Below are positions 8,097-17,097 of a stretch of 64,000 nucleotides of DNA, one piece after another. Source of the stretch: Bacillus sp. V3B (lineage in GTDB: Bacteria > Bacillota > Bacilli > Bacillales > Cytobacillaceae); contig NZ_JAETXM010000005.1 in the NCBI RefSeq assembly GCF_024494465.1, positions 62,001 through 126,000 of the forward strand, in the 5' to 3' direction. Below the pieces are notes generated by a model. The model saw only the letters and a list, made by a program, of their open reading frames with translations. It searched no databases and was not told the origin of the DNA. Positions within the stretch are counted from its first letter, which is position 1; every line of letters begins with the position of its first letter. The translations under genes and the position numbers were made by a program.

Positions 8097-9578
8097 TTAT
8101 TTAGGTAAAACTGAGCTTCCCATCAAATAGCGATCCACTTCATGGGCAACGGCACGACCTTCGTTAATCGCCCATACGATAAGGCTTTGGCCGCGTCTAG
8201 CATCACCAGCAGCAAAGACGCCTTCGATGTTTGTTCTATATTCGTTATCAGTAGTTACTTTTTGTTTGTTTGCTTCAACACCGAATTGTGTTAATAAAGG
8301 TTGTTCTGTTCCTTCAAAACCAATGGCAATGAAAACGAATTGGGCTGGCCATACTTTTTCTGTTCCTGGAATTTCTTTGAAATAGTAGCTGCCATTTTCA
8401 TCTTTCAATTTTTCCATTTGGATAGTATGAAGTTCTTTCACATTACCATTCTCATCCGCAACAATTTTCTTCGTTTGGATCGAGTATTCACGAGGATCGT
8501 CTCCAAATTTAGCTTCAGCTTCTTCATATGCATACTCAAGTGTAAATACTTGCGGAGCAGCAGGCCACATATTGTCTTCTGTGCGAGAATCCGGCAATCT
8601 TGGGTGTTTACCAAATTGGACAACACTATTACAGCCTTGACGAACAGCAGTTGCTACGCAGTCTGCACCCGTATCACCGCCACCAATAACGATAACATCT
8701 TTCCCTTTTGTATCCCAGAATTGACCATCTTCAAAGTTAGAATCTAGTAAGCTTTTTGTTGTTGTCGTTAAATAGTCCATGGCAAAATGAACGCCGTTCG
8801 CTTCACGGCCTTCAAGTACTAAATCACGTTGTTTTTGTGCACCCGTACAGAGGATAACAGAATCATGTTGATTTTGAAGCTCTTCAGCTGAAATATCTTT
8901 ACCGACTTCTGTATTTGTCACAAAATCAATGCCTTCTTGCTGTAATAAGGTAATCCGTCGTTCAACAATTCCTTTATCAAGTTTCATATTAGGAATTCCG
9001 TATGTTAATAATCCACCTGGACGGTCACTACGCTCATATACTGTAACAGAGTGGCCTGCTTGATTTAATTGATCAGCACTCGCTAATCCTGCAGGACCTG
9101 AACCAATAATGGCCACTTTCTTGCCTGTTCTTTTTGCAGGGATTCGTGGAGTAATCCAACCATTTTCAAAGCCCTTTTCAATGATCGTTTTTTCAATGCT
9201 TTTAATGGTAACCGCTGGATCGGAAATGGATACGGTACAAGACCCTTCGCAAGGAGCCGGACAAACACGACCAGTAAATTCAGGGAAATTATTGGTTTTC
9301 ATTAAACGGTCCAGTGCTTCTTTCCATCTGCCGCGATACACTAAATCATTCCACTCCGGAATTAAATTGTGTATCGGACATCCTGTGGTTACTCGATTAA
9401 GTTCCATCCCCATATGGCAGAAAGGAGTGGCGCAGTCCATGCACCGCGCCCCTTGTGTGCTTAATACGTCATCCGTAAAAGACGTTGAATATTCGTTCCA
9501 ATCATTTAACCTTGTGAGAGGGTTTCTTTCTTTTGGTTTTTCACGTGTATATTCCATAAATCCTGTTGCTTTCCCCAT
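8097..9578 (-). CDS. gltD: glutamate synthase (NADPH) small subunit
   Basis: NADPH-oxidising FAD and iron-sulfur subunit of glutamate synthase, passing electrons to the large subunit that makes glutamate from 2-oxoglutarate and glutamine. The 493-aa protein has the N-terminal cysteine groups CMDCATPFCHMG and CPAPCEGSC for 4Fe-4S clusters, an FAD fold VAIIGSGPAGLASAD, a second nucleotide fold VIVIGGGDTGADCVA for NADPH, and the C-terminal FAAGDARRGQSL flavin motif. The ribosome binding site is AGGAGAGAGG. It starts 19 bases after the large-subunit stop. In B. subtilis nomenclature this subunit is GltB. Confidence 0.96.
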   Translation of the reverse strand: MGKATGFMEYTREKPKERNPLTRLNDWNEYSTSFTDDVLSTQGARCMDCATPFCHMGMELNRVTTGCPIHNLIPEWNDLVYRGRWKEALDRLMKTNNFPEFTGRVCPAPCEGSCTVSISDPAVTIKSIEKTIIEKGFENGWITPRIPAKRTGKKVAIIGSGPAGLASADQLNQAGHSVTVYERSDRPGGLLTYGIPNMKLDKGIVERRITLLQQEGIDFVTNTEVGKDISAEELQNQHDSVILCTGAQKQRDLVLEGREANGVHFAMDYLTTTTKSLLDSNFEDGQFWDTKGKDVIVIGGGDTGADCVATAVRQGCNSVVQFGKHPRLPDSRTEDNMWPAAPQVFTLEYAYEEAEAKFGDDPREYSIQTKKIVADENGNVKELHTIQMEKLKDENGSYYFKEIPGTEKVWPAQFVFIAIGFEGTEQPLLTQFGVEANKQKVTTDNEYRTNIEGVFAAGDARRGQSLIVWAINEGRAVAHEVDRYLMGSSVLPK

Positions 9579-9597
9579 TTTTTTCCTCTCTCCTTTC

Positions 9598-12500
9598 TTA
9601 TGATAAAGCTGTTTCTAATTCTTTAGCGGGTGTTTTTTTGCCTTGTTCTGAGTTTGCTTGAAAAGCGTTCATTACGGCATCCTCGTCACTTAATCCAGCA
9701 ACTTTCTGTTCTTGAATGCTTTGTATCATGCGTTTATAGTCTTTAGGAATAACTTTTACAAATTTGTCTGCAAATTTATCCCAATTATCGAGCACATAAT
9801 CTGCTTTATGACTACCTGTATAATCGAAGTGATTTAAAATCATCTTGCTTACTTCATTTCTGTCTTCTATATTGTCAAGTGCTTCGAAGTCAATCATCTC
9901 TGTATTGCATAACTTTTTGAACTCACCTGGATCCTCAGTAAGGACGTACGCAATCCCACCTGACATCCCAGCACCAAAGTTTTTCCCAACTTCTCCGAGA
10001 ATAACAACTCGTCCACCGGTCATATATTCTAAACCATGGTCACCAATTCCTTCAACGACAATGTTTGCACCACTATTTCGAACGGCAAAACGTTCACCAG
10101 CAAGTCCATTGATATAGGCTTCACCACTCGTTGCACCCATAAAGGCTACATTTCCAGCTATGACGTTATCGGCTGCAGCCAGTTCAGAAACAGCAGGAGC
10201 TTTAACAATGATTTTTCCGCCGGATAAGCCTTTTCCAATATAGTCATTTGTATCGCCTGTTATATAAAGGGTCATCCCATTCGGTGCGAAGGCTCCAAAG
10301 CTTTGTCCAGCAGATCCTGTGAAACGAAGGGTGATCGTATCTTCAGGCAATCCTTCTTCACCATAGCGTTTTGATACTTCACTACCGACAATGGTTCCAG
10401 CAACACGATTGACATTTGTAATCGGGAAGCTTAAATCAACTGGTTTTCCACTTTGTAGAGCGGATTGAACAGCCGGCAATATTTTATTCATATCAAGTGA
10501 TTCATCAATTTTATGATTTTGTGGCGTTTTGTACGTCCGATTTCCCTCTGTCTTGTATAAAAGTTTAGATAAGTCAAGGTGCTTCGCTTTCCAATGCTCT
10601 TTCGCACGATCATTGACTTGAAGGACATCGGTGGATCCTACCATTTCCTCAACGGTTCTAAAACCAAGCTCTGCCATCGTTTCACGAACTTCTTCGGCAA
10701 TAAATTTCATGAAGTTTACAACATGGTCCGGGTCACCAGCGAATTTGTAACGCAACTCAGGATTTTGTGTTGCAATTCCAACTGGACATGTATCTAAGTG
10801 ACAAGCACGCATCATGACACAGCCTAAAACAACAAGTGGTGCTGTAGCAAAACCAAATTCCTCAGCTCCGAGAAGGGCAGCCATGACAACATCTTTACCT
10901 GTCATTAGTTTTCCATCTGTTTCAAGCACAACACGATCACGTAAGCCATTTAACATCAATGTTTGATGTGCTTCAGAAAGTCCAAGTTCCCAAGGTAAAC
11001 CCGTATGCTTGATACTTGTTTTCGGTGATGCTCCAGTTCCGCCGTCGTAGCCACTGATCACGATGACATCGGCTGCACCTTTTGCAACACCAGCAGCAAT
11101 CGTTCCGACACCTGCTTTGGAAACAAGCTTGACACTAATACGTGCATCACGGTTAGCATTCTTCAAGTCATGAATTAATTGAGCTAAATCTTCAATCGAA
11201 TAGATATCATGATGTGGTGGAGGAGAGATCAGTCCAACACCTGGTGTCGAGCCACGAACTTCAGCAACCCATGGATATACTTTGTTTCCTGGAAGTTGTC
11301 CGCCTTCACCTGGTTTCGCACCTTGTGCCATTTTGATTTGCAGTTCATCCGCGTTAACAAGGTAATGACTTTTTACACCAAAGCGACCTGAAGCGACTTG
11401 TTTAATACCGCTACGGCGATTATCACCATTTTCTTCTATTATATAGCGGCTTGAACTTTCGCCACCTTCACCACTATTACTTTTTCCACCTAGACGATTC
11501 ATCGCAATCGCTAACGATTCATGTGCTTCTTGACTGATAGATCCAAATGACATTGCTCCAGTTTTAAAACGGCGCACAATAGAGTCTACTGATTCGACTT
11601 CTTCAATTGGCAATGAAGGACGTGTTGATTGGAATGAAAATAAATTCCTTAAAAATCCCATTCTTTCCTCATTAGCAAGGTGAGAATATTGTTTAAATAG
11701 ATCATAGTCACCTTGACGACATGCCCATTGAAGCATGTGAATGGAGTTTGGATTAAACGCGTGATGTTCGCCATTCTTTCTCCATTGAAAATCGCTTCCA
11801 GAATCTAACGTTTCATCATAAGAGTCTGAATAAGCTTGTGTGTGATGCATTTTGGCTTCTTTGGCAATTGTTTCTAAGTCAATTCCATCAATTTGTGAAG
11901 CTGTTCCAGTAAAATAACGATCAATGACAGCAGAACCAATTCCAACCGCTTCAAAAATTTGGGCGCCACGATAGCTTTGTACCGTTGAAATCCCCATTTT
12001 TGACATAACTTTTACAACGCCTTCTGTCATAACCTTCACATATTTATGCGCAGCTTCTTGGTAGGTAAGTGATAATGTATCATCTAATACCGCTTGTTTA
12101 TAAGTCGCAAAAGCAAGGTAAGGGTTGATGGCATCTGCACCAAAGCCAATAAGTGCGGCAAAGTGATGTACTTCTCTTGCTTCACCTGTCTCAATAATCA
12201 AGCTTACTCGACTACGGTTTCCTTGACGAATAAGTTCTTGATGAAGGGCACTTGCAACTAATAATGTAGGAATGGCTATTTGTTCTTTGTTCATATTGCG
12301 ATCTGAAAGAATAAGAAGACTTGCTCCTTCTTCGATAGCCTCTTTCGCTTTTTGGAACATTTCTTCGATTCCGTTCTCTAAAGAATCTGTGAAAAGTGTA
12401 TCAATCGTTTTGCTTGTAAATTCTTGAACGTCATTTGCTTTTAATTCTGCCAGTTGGCTATTTGTTAAAATAGGCGTTTCAAGCTTAATTCGGTGGCAGT

Positions 12501-14151
12501 TTTCTTCTGTTGGATGAAGTAAATTTCCTTCAGCCCCTAGAAATGAAACCGTAGACGTAACAATATGTTCACGAATAGAATCAATCGGTGGATTTGTTAC
12601 TTGGGCAAACAATTGTTTAAAATAATTAAACAGTGATTGCGGACGATCTGATAAGACGGCAAGAGGACTATCATTTCCCATTGATCCTAGTGGATCTTTT
12701 CCTTCGGTAATAGCAGCAAGTAAATATTTTTGTACATCTTCGTACGTATAACCGAATGCTTTTTGTCGAGTGAACAGCTCTGTCACTTCTTCTTCTTCTG
12801 TTTCAATATTATCTAATTTAACAAGTTGCTCTTCAAGCCACTGTTGATAAGGCTGTGCTTCTGCCATTTCTGTTTTAATTTCTTCATCTGAAATGATGCG
12901 TCCCTCTTCTAAGTCAATGAGAAGCATTTTACCTGGACTTAATCGATTTTTATAAAGAACATTTTCAGGTTCAACATCAATGACACCAACTTCTGATGAG
13001 AAAACAATATAATCATCTTTCGTTACATAATAACGAGCTGGACGCAATCCGTTTCGATCGAGAATCGCTCCAATTTGTTTCCCATCTGTGAATGAAATAG
13101 CTGTTGGACCATCCCATGGTTCCATCATACAACTATGATATTCGTAAAAAGCTTTCTTTTCTTCAGACATATATGGGTTTTCAGACCATGGTTCTGGAAT
13201 TAACATCATGGCAGCATGGGCGGGTTTACGACCAGCTAATACGAAGAACTCAAGGGCATTATCTAAAGTAGAAGAGTCGCTTCCGTTTGTATCTAGGATT
13301 GGAAGTGCTTTTTGTAAATCCTCTCCAAACGCTTCAGAGACAAATTGTTGTTCGCGTGCTTTCATCCAATTGATGTTTCCGCGAAGTGTATTGATTTCGC
13401 CATTATGAATGAGGTAGCGATTCGGGTGTGCTCTTTCCCAACTTGGAAATGTATTTGTACTAAAGCGAGAATGTACTAAAGAGAAAGGAGAGACAAAGTC
13501 TTCATCCTGCAAATCAAGATAAAAGGCGTCAACTTGTTGTGGTGTTAACAATCCTTTATAAACAATCGTTCTAGTTGAAAGGCTTGCAAAGTAAAAACGA
13601 AGTTGTCTATTGTTTGCCCATTGTTCTGCTTGTTTTCGAATGATGAATAATTTCCGCTCTAAAGTTAAATCATCTAGGATATCTTCGCTTGCTCCGATAA
13701 ATACTTGACGGATGGTAGGGCGTGTCTCTTTTCCCACTCTTCCGATTTTTTCGACATCTACGGGTACGTTTCTCCATCCCAAAAGTGTCTGACCTTCTTG
13801 TTTAATTAATTCATTTATATAAGTTTCAATTTCTTTTTGTTCACTTTCAATTTCTGAAGAAAAAAGCATTCCTACGCCATAACGTCCTTTTGAAGGTAAA
13901 TTCATTTCTGGACATACTTTTCTAAAATATTGATCTGGAATGCCTACCATTAAACCTGCTCCATCTCCTGTGAGTGGATCACTTCCTTGTCCACCACGAT
14001 GATCTAATTGACAAAGCATTTGCAGTCCCTTTGTCACAATCTCATGTGTAGCATTTCCTTTTAGGTGTGCGTATAAGCCGATTCCACATGCGTCATGTTC
14101 AAATTCAGGACGGTAGAGACCTTGTGCTTTTGGTAGTTGATAGTTCGTCAT
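9598..14151 (-). CDS. gltB: glutamate synthase large subunit
   Basis: Large (alpha) subunit, about 1517 aa. The class II glutamine amidotransferase domain is exposed by removing the first 21 residues, leaving Cys22 of HDACGIG as the N-terminal nucleophile. It continues with the central domain, the FMN-binding synthase domain (SGYDGGTGASPKTSIKHTG), the 3Fe-4S cysteines in GCVMMRACHLDTCPVGIATQ, and the C-terminal GXGXG beta-helix. ATG 14151 has GGGGAGAG 6 bases upstream; a 10-codon longer frame is less likely. It is the first gene of a two-gene operon. B. subtilis calls it GltA. No gltC-type activator gene lies beside it, unlike in B. subtilis. Confidence 0.96.
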   Translation of the reverse strand: MTNYQLPKAQGLYRPEFEHDACGIGLYAHLKGNATHEIVTKGLQMLCQLDHRGGQGSDPLTGDGAGLMVGIPDQYFRKVCPEMNLPSKGRYGVGMLFSSEIESEQKEIETYINELIKQEGQTLLGWRNVPVDVEKIGRVGKETRPTIRQVFIGASEDILDDLTLERKLFIIRKQAEQWANNRQLRFYFASLSTRTIVYKGLLTPQQVDAFYLDLQDEDFVSPFSLVHSRFSTNTFPSWERAHPNRYLIHNGEINTLRGNINWMKAREQQFVSEAFGEDLQKALPILDTNGSDSSTLDNALEFFVLAGRKPAHAAMMLIPEPWSENPYMSEEKKAFYEYHSCMMEPWDGPTAISFTDGKQIGAILDRNGLRPARYYVTKDDYIVFSSEVGVIDVEPENVLYKNRLSPGKMLLIDLEEGRIISDEEIKTEMAEAQPYQQWLEEQLVKLDNIETEEEEVTELFTRQKAFGYTYEDVQKYLLAAITEGKDPLGSMGNDSPLAVLSDRPQSLFNYFKQLFAQVTNPPIDSIREHIVTSTVSFLGAEGNLLHPTEENCHRIKLETPILTNSQLAELKANDVQEFTSKTIDTLFTDSLENGIEEMFQKAKEAIEEGASLLILSDRNMNKEQIAIPTLLVASALHQELIRQGNRSRVSLIIETGEAREVHHFAALIGFGADAINPYLAFATYKQAVLDDTLSLTYQEAAHKYVKVMTEGVVKVMSKMGISTVQSYRGAQIFEAVGIGSAVIDRYFTGTASQIDGIDLETIAKEAKMHHTQAYSDSYDETLDSGSDFQWRKNGEHHAFNPNSIHMLQWACRQGDYDLFKQYSHLANEERMGFLRNLFSFQSTRPSLPIEEVESVDSIVRRFKTGAMSFGSISQEAHESLAIAMNRLGGKSNSGEGGESSSRYIIEENGDNRRSGIKQVASGRFGVKSHYLVNADELQIKMAQGAKPGEGGQLPGNKVYPWVAEVRGSTPGVGLISPPPHHDIYSIEDLAQLIHDLKNANRDARISVKLVSKAGVGTIAAGVAKGAADVIVISGYDGGTGASPKTSIKHTGLPWELGLSEAHQTLMLNGLRDRVVLETDGKLMTGKDVVMAALLGAEEFGFATAPLVVLGCVMMRACHLDTCPVGIATQNPELRYKFAGDPDHVVNFMKFIAEEVRETMAELGFRTVEEMVGSTDVLQVNDRAKEHWKAKHLDLSKLLYKTEGNRTYKTPQNHKIDESLDMNKILPAVQSALQSGKPVDLSFPITNVNRVAGTIVGSEVSKRYGEEGLPEDTITLRFTGSAGQSFGAFAPNGMTLYITGDTNDYIGKGLSGGKIIVKAPAVSELAAADNVIAGNVAFMGATSGEAYINGLAGERFAVRNSGANIVVEGIGDHGLEYMTGGRVVILGEVGKNFGAGMSGGIAYVLTEDPGEFKKLCNTEMIDFEALDNIEDRNEVSKMILNHFDYTGSHKADYVLDNWDKFADKFVKVIPKDYKRMIQSIQEQKVAGLSDEDAVMNAFQANSEQGKKTPAKELETALS

Positions 14152-14199
14152 ATTTCTCTCTCCCCGTTTCGATTTTTTCAATTTTCTTGTCTATTTCAT

Positions 14200-14228
14200 A
14201 TTGTAGAATTTTGAAGTGATATAAACAA
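14200..14228 (-). promoter_or_regulatory. glutamate synthase operon promoter
   Basis: On the minus strand TTGTTT (14223-14228) and TACAAT (14200-14205) are 17 bases apart, about 50 bases before the gltB ATG. This is a good sigma-A promoter with a slightly weak -35, as expected for an activated gene. Confidence 0.7.
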
Positions 14229-14234
14229 TATGTT

Positions 14235-14248
14235 ATTTAGATCTAAAT
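14235..14248. promoter_or_regulatory. palindromic operator candidate upstream of gltB
   Basis: ATTTAGATCTAAAT is a perfect 14-bp palindrome centred near -48 relative to the expected start of transcription, directly upstream of the -35. This is an activator position. It could serve a GltC-like LysR regulator encoded elsewhere. The regulator is unknown. Confidence 0.45.
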
Positions 14249-14358
14249 GATCTCATTTTGGCATTAGTTAAAATATAAACTAATATAGTTTTTGAATCAA
14301 TCCATTTTTATTAAGTTTTTTATGTTATGAATAGATAAGTAGATATTGGTAAAAAAAG

Positions 14359-14565
14359 TTTATCCCACTCTTAACGGGCAGTAAGACCCCCACCTCAAGA
14401 TTCTGAGTATGAAAAGAAGAAAAGTGGGGGATCAACTGCCCGTAAAGGTCCGATAAGTGCGATAAGGTCTTTTCTTAGGGCTTCAGCCCTTAGAAAAGCC
14501 AATCAGGCTCTGCGTGACTAACCATCAGCGGAGGATGAAGGAAAACCCCCACTGATGGAAGTCTA
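14359..14565 (+). mobile_element. IS200/IS605-type non-autonomous element or omega-RNA-like remnant
   Basis: About 200 bp with three consecutive hairpins and no reading frame. The first is 14374-14453: ACGGGCAGT pairs with ACTGCCCGT and CCCCCAC with GTGGGGG. The second is 14469-14499: TTTTC/AGGGCT pairs with AGCCCTTAGAAAA. The third is 14522-14558: CCATCAG pairs with CTGATGG, with an inner GG-rich/CC-rich stem. TTTAT at 14359-14363 precedes it. The build resembles the left and right ends plus guide-RNA scaffold of IS605-family (TnpB or IscB) elements that have lost their genes. The strand and the exact ends are inferred. Confidence 0.55.
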
Positions 14566-14710
14566 CTTTATAAGATTTAGTGTGTGGTTGTTTTATAGAA
14601 GGAATGAAAGGAGTGGATATATATATGAATTTTCTATTCTAAAAGATATATTATTGTGATAAAGTATTCATAACAGAAAAACAAATGTATTTTCCAGGAG
14701 GACTACAACT

Positions 14711-15901
14711 ATGAAAAAGCCCGGACTATTACCGAAAATTATTATTGCGATTGCTCTTGGTATTGTTGTCGGTAGTTTTTCACCAGAGTGGTTGGTGAGA
14801 GTATTTGCAACATTTAACGGAATTTTTGGTAACTTTTTAGGATTTGTCATTCCGTTTATTATTATTGGGTTTATTGCACCAGGGATAGGAAAACTCGGAA
14901 AAGGTGCGGGGAAGCTACTTGGGATCACAGCAGGTATGGCTTACCTTTTCACTATTGTTTCTGGGATATTCGCGTTCTTTGTAAGCTATAATATTCTTCC
15001 ATCGTTTATTTCAGGCCAACAAATGACGAATGCTGAAAACCCAGAGGCATTTCTACAATCAGCATTTTTTGTGATTGAAATGCCTCCAGTTATGCAAGTG
15101 ATGAGTGCATTGATCCTTGCTTTTATTATTGGGATTGGTTTAGCCTCTATTAAAGGAAACACGTTACAAAATGTGTTTGAGGATTTTCAAATTATTGTTG
15201 AAAAACTTATTAAAATAGTTATTATTCCATTATTGCCTTATCATATTTTTGGTATCTTTACGAACATGACATACGGTGGTCAAGTTCAATCGATACTATC
15301 TGTATTTTTAAAAGTATTTGTTTTGATTATTGTCATGCATTTAGTGATGCTTGTCCTTCAATATACGGCAGGTGGTGCGGCTCAAAAGAAAAATCCTTTT
15401 TCGCTGTTAAAAACAATGGCACCTGCATACTTTACAGCTATCGGTACACAGTCATCGGCGGCTACGATTCCTGTTACACTTGGGCAAGTGAAGAAAACTG
15501 GTGTACAAGCTAAAATAGCTGATTTTACGGTTCCATTATTGGCAACTGTTCATTTATCAGGGAGTACGATTACCCTTGTTACTTGTTCAATGGCGGTTAT
15601 GCTATTGAATGGAGGAAACCCAACTGCTGGATCATATATTCCATTCATCCTTATGTTAGGTGTTACAATGGTTGCAGCACCAGGTGTTCCTGGTGGTGCT
15701 GTAGTGGCAGCTTTAGGGATTATGGAAACGATGCTTGGCTTTGACCCAACGATGCTGTCTCTTATGATGGCTCTATACTTGGCTCAAGATAGCTTTGGAA
15801 CAGCAACAAATGTAACAGGTGATGGAGCACTTACGATGCTCGTTGATAAAATTAGTCCAAAAAAATCACCTGAAATAGAGCAAACGCAACAAACAGGATA
15901 A
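14711..15901 (+). CDS. dicarboxylate/amino acid:cation symporter (DAACS family)
   Basis: Secondary transporter of the glutamate/dicarboxylate/serine family, 396 aa, with about eight membrane segments and two re-entrant hairpins. Family marks are the Ser-rich hairpin GTQSSAATIPVT (like the SSSATLP block of GltP-type proteins) and, near the C-terminus, NVTGDGA in place of the NMDGT substrate motif. That change and the small residues around it argue against naming the substrate as glutamate. The ribosome binding site CAGGAGGA lies about 6 bases upstream of the ATG. It is monocistronic, ending in the hairpin at 15905-15952. The neighbouring glutamate synthase hints at, but does not prove, an amino-acid substrate. 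Confidence 0.85.
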   Translation: MKKPGLLPKIIIAIALGIVVGSFSPEWLVRVFATFNGIFGNFLGFVIPFIIIGFIAPGIGKLGKGAGKLLGITAGMAYLFTIVSGIFAFFVSYNILPSFISGQQMTNAENPEAFLQSAFFVIEMPPVMQVMSALILAFIIGIGLASIKGNTLQNVFEDFQIIVEKLIKIVIIPLLPYHIFGIFTNMTYGGQVQSILSVFLKVFVLIIVMHLVMLVLQYTAGGAAQKKNPFSLLKTMAPAYFTAIGTQSSAATIPVTLGQVKKTGVQAKIADFTVPLLATVHLSGSTITLVTCSMAVMLLNGGNPTAGSYIPFILMLGVTMVAAPGVPGGAVVAALGIMETMLGFDPTMLSLMMALYLAQDSFGTATNVTGDGALTMLVDKISPKKSPEIEQTQQTG

Positions 15902-15904
15902 ACT

Positions 15905-15952
15905 AAAAAAGTAAGAGAACCGACTGATTACAAGTCGGTCTTTTACTTTTTT
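15905..15952. terminator. terminator between symporter and SASP genes
   Basis: CCGACT pairs with AGTCGG, and outer AAAAAGTAA pairs with TTACTTTTT, so it can work on both strands for the convergent genes. Confidence 0.8.
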
Positions 15953-15956
15953 AGAG

Positions 15957-16217
15957 CTATTGTTTTTTATTTAAGTTTTCCTGAGCCATTCTTACGAGTT
16001 CCTTCACCATTTGCCCTCCTAATCTTCCACCAACTTTTCCGGCTTGCTCAGATGTCAGTTGACCGTTATAGCCATTTTTTAAAGGAACGCCAATTTCTTC
16101 TGCCACTTCAAATTTTGCTTCTTCAGATGTATTTGTGCCTGCTACTTTGGCCTTTAAATTATCAAGTCCTTTTCGAGCTTCAGGTACAAGAATCTTGTTT
16201 CGATTTCTTCCTGTCAT
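15957..16217 (-). CDS. alpha/beta-type small acid-soluble spore protein
   Basis: DNA-coating spore protein, made in the forespore and broken down at germination. The 86-aa protein carries a germination-protease site (KFEVAEEIGV) and the two conserved DNA-binding blocks, here LTSEQAGKVGGRLGG and MVKELVRMAQ. It is longer and more divergent than the classical type at 48306-48506, with NGYNGQLTSEQ in place of the usual TARANG block, so it belongs to the minor subgroup. Three ATG codons and a GTG stand in a row; the ATG at 16217 is best placed, 8 bases after AAGGAG. Upstream, GCATA and CATAAAT about 17 bases apart could be a sigma-G promoter, but this is weak. Confidence 0.88.
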   Translation of the reverse strand: MTGRNRNKILVPEARKGLDNLKAKVAGTNTSEEAKFEVAEEIGVPLKNGYNGQLTSEQAGKVGGRLGGQMVKELVRMAQENLNKKQ

Positions 16218-16358
16218 CATCATCACTCCTTATTTTAGAGTGTCCTAAAATAGAAAAAAAGATCATACAATATTTATGCATTTCTATACCTCATCTATGC
16301 TTAAATGTCTTTGTTACTTGAAAGAATAAAATAGGCGTTGTTATTCGAATCTAAATAA

Positions 16359-16387
16359 TTGACAATTTTGTGAATTTTTATTAGGAT
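16359..16387 (+). promoter_or_regulatory. sigma-A promoter driving the SAM riboswitch
   Basis: TTGACA (16359-16364) and TAGGAT (16382-16387) are 17 bases apart, ending about 35 bases before the aptamer. Confidence 0.65.
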
Positions 16388-16421
16388 AACTACAAATATA
16401 GAAATATTCAAAATAAAAATC

Positions 16422-16525
16422 GCTTATCTAGAGAGGTGTAGGGGCTGGCCTGATGAAACCTCAGCAACCACATGATTCTTTTGTATGGTGCTAATTCCAG
16501 CAGGGCTCAGCTTTGGGAGATAAGA
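16422..16525 (+). promoter_or_regulatory. SAM-I riboswitch (S-box leader)
   Basis: All S-box landmarks are present in order: P1 strand CTTATC, AGAGAGGTG, GGGGCTGGCC, TGATGAAACC, CAGCAACC, GGTGCTAATTCC, AGCAGG, and the closing GAGATAAG that pairs with the first strand. The downstream expression platform is unusual: AGAAGAGA (16524-16531) can pair with TCTCTTCT (16550-16557), but no T-run follows, so classic transcription termination is doubtful. Part of that arm can also pair with the AAGAG of the ribosome binding site at about 16576, suggesting control of translation. The only gene before the next promoter is the small unknown one at 16595. Confidence 0.93.
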
Positions 16526-16594
16526 AGAGAAGTCTTTATTCAAAAAGGATCTCTTCTAAAGTAGACGATGACAATAAGAGGAAGGGGAATTTTT

Positions 16595-16930
16595 ATGAAT
16601 TTGAAAGAGGCTAATTTGAATATCGATGATTATTTGGATTTGTATCTTCTTGCGGGAAGTTTAGAAGACCAAACATGGCAGGATGAAATGATGAAGAAGC
16701 TACAAAATTTTCAAAATGAACCCGTACAAGATCCAGCTTTAGAAATAGATAACCTCTGGAAAGAATATAAAAAGGTGAATATTGAACTTCTTGATCTTTA
16801 TCATCAATTGCGAAATCAAGCTTCAAATAAAGAGTTACATAAAAAAGCGGAAGTTCTAAAGAAACAACGTATGTCCTTAAGTCGCAAGATTTATTCCGAG
16901 GAAAAGAAATCTAAACATCATAATTCTTGA
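16595..16930 (+). CDS. hypothetical protein under SAM riboswitch control, 111 aa
   Basis: I do not recognise this protein. It has 111 residues, starts MNLKEANLNIDDYLDLYLLAG and is hydrophilic. Its second half is strongly helical and Lys-rich (heptad-like Leu spacing through ELLDLYHQLRNQ and LHKKAEVLKKQRMSLSRK), probably a coiled coil. There is no signal peptide, membrane segment or Cys. The ATG at 16595 follows AGGAAGGGG by 8 bases; a 9-codon N-terminal extension lacks a ribosome binding site. It sits alone behind a SAM-I riboswitch, so a link to methionine or SAM metabolism is implied by regulation only. Confidence 0.7.
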   Translation: MNLKEANLNIDDYLDLYLLAGSLEDQTWQDEMMKKLQNFQNEPVQDPALEIDNLWKEYKKVNIELLDLYHQLRNQASNKELHKKAEVLKKQRMSLSRKIYSEEKKSKHHNS

Positions 16931-16936
16931 TTAAAA

Positions 16937-16950
16937 TGTTAACGCTTTCA
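16937..16950. promoter_or_regulatory. cre-like CcpA site
   Basis: TGTTAACGCTTTCA fits the catabolite-response consensus TGWNANCGNTNWCA at every position. It lies just after the small gene and about 180 bases upstream of the trpB start site, too far for simple repression of that promoter, so its role is open. Confidence 0.4.
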
Positions 16951-17097
16951 AGGATGAATAGCATGTTTATTTCATATAAATTTGGAAGATAAACGAAGGA
17001 ACAGTCTTCTAATATATTTTTGTACAATAGTATTTCTTTATGTGTGAATGGGTTCATGCAATGGAAGAAAAGGTTTCTAAAAATCTACGTAAAACAT

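Noticed and set aside
8301-8747. 148-codon plus-strand frame inside gltD
   Set aside because: Exact antisense of the conserved gltD coding sequence; a shadow frame. The same holds for 9109-9603.
14607-14640. leader peptide frame (MNFLF) after AAAGGAGTGG before the DAACS symporter
   Set aside because: Five codons behind a ribosome binding site could occur by chance in this AT-rich region, and no attenuator hairpin follows it.
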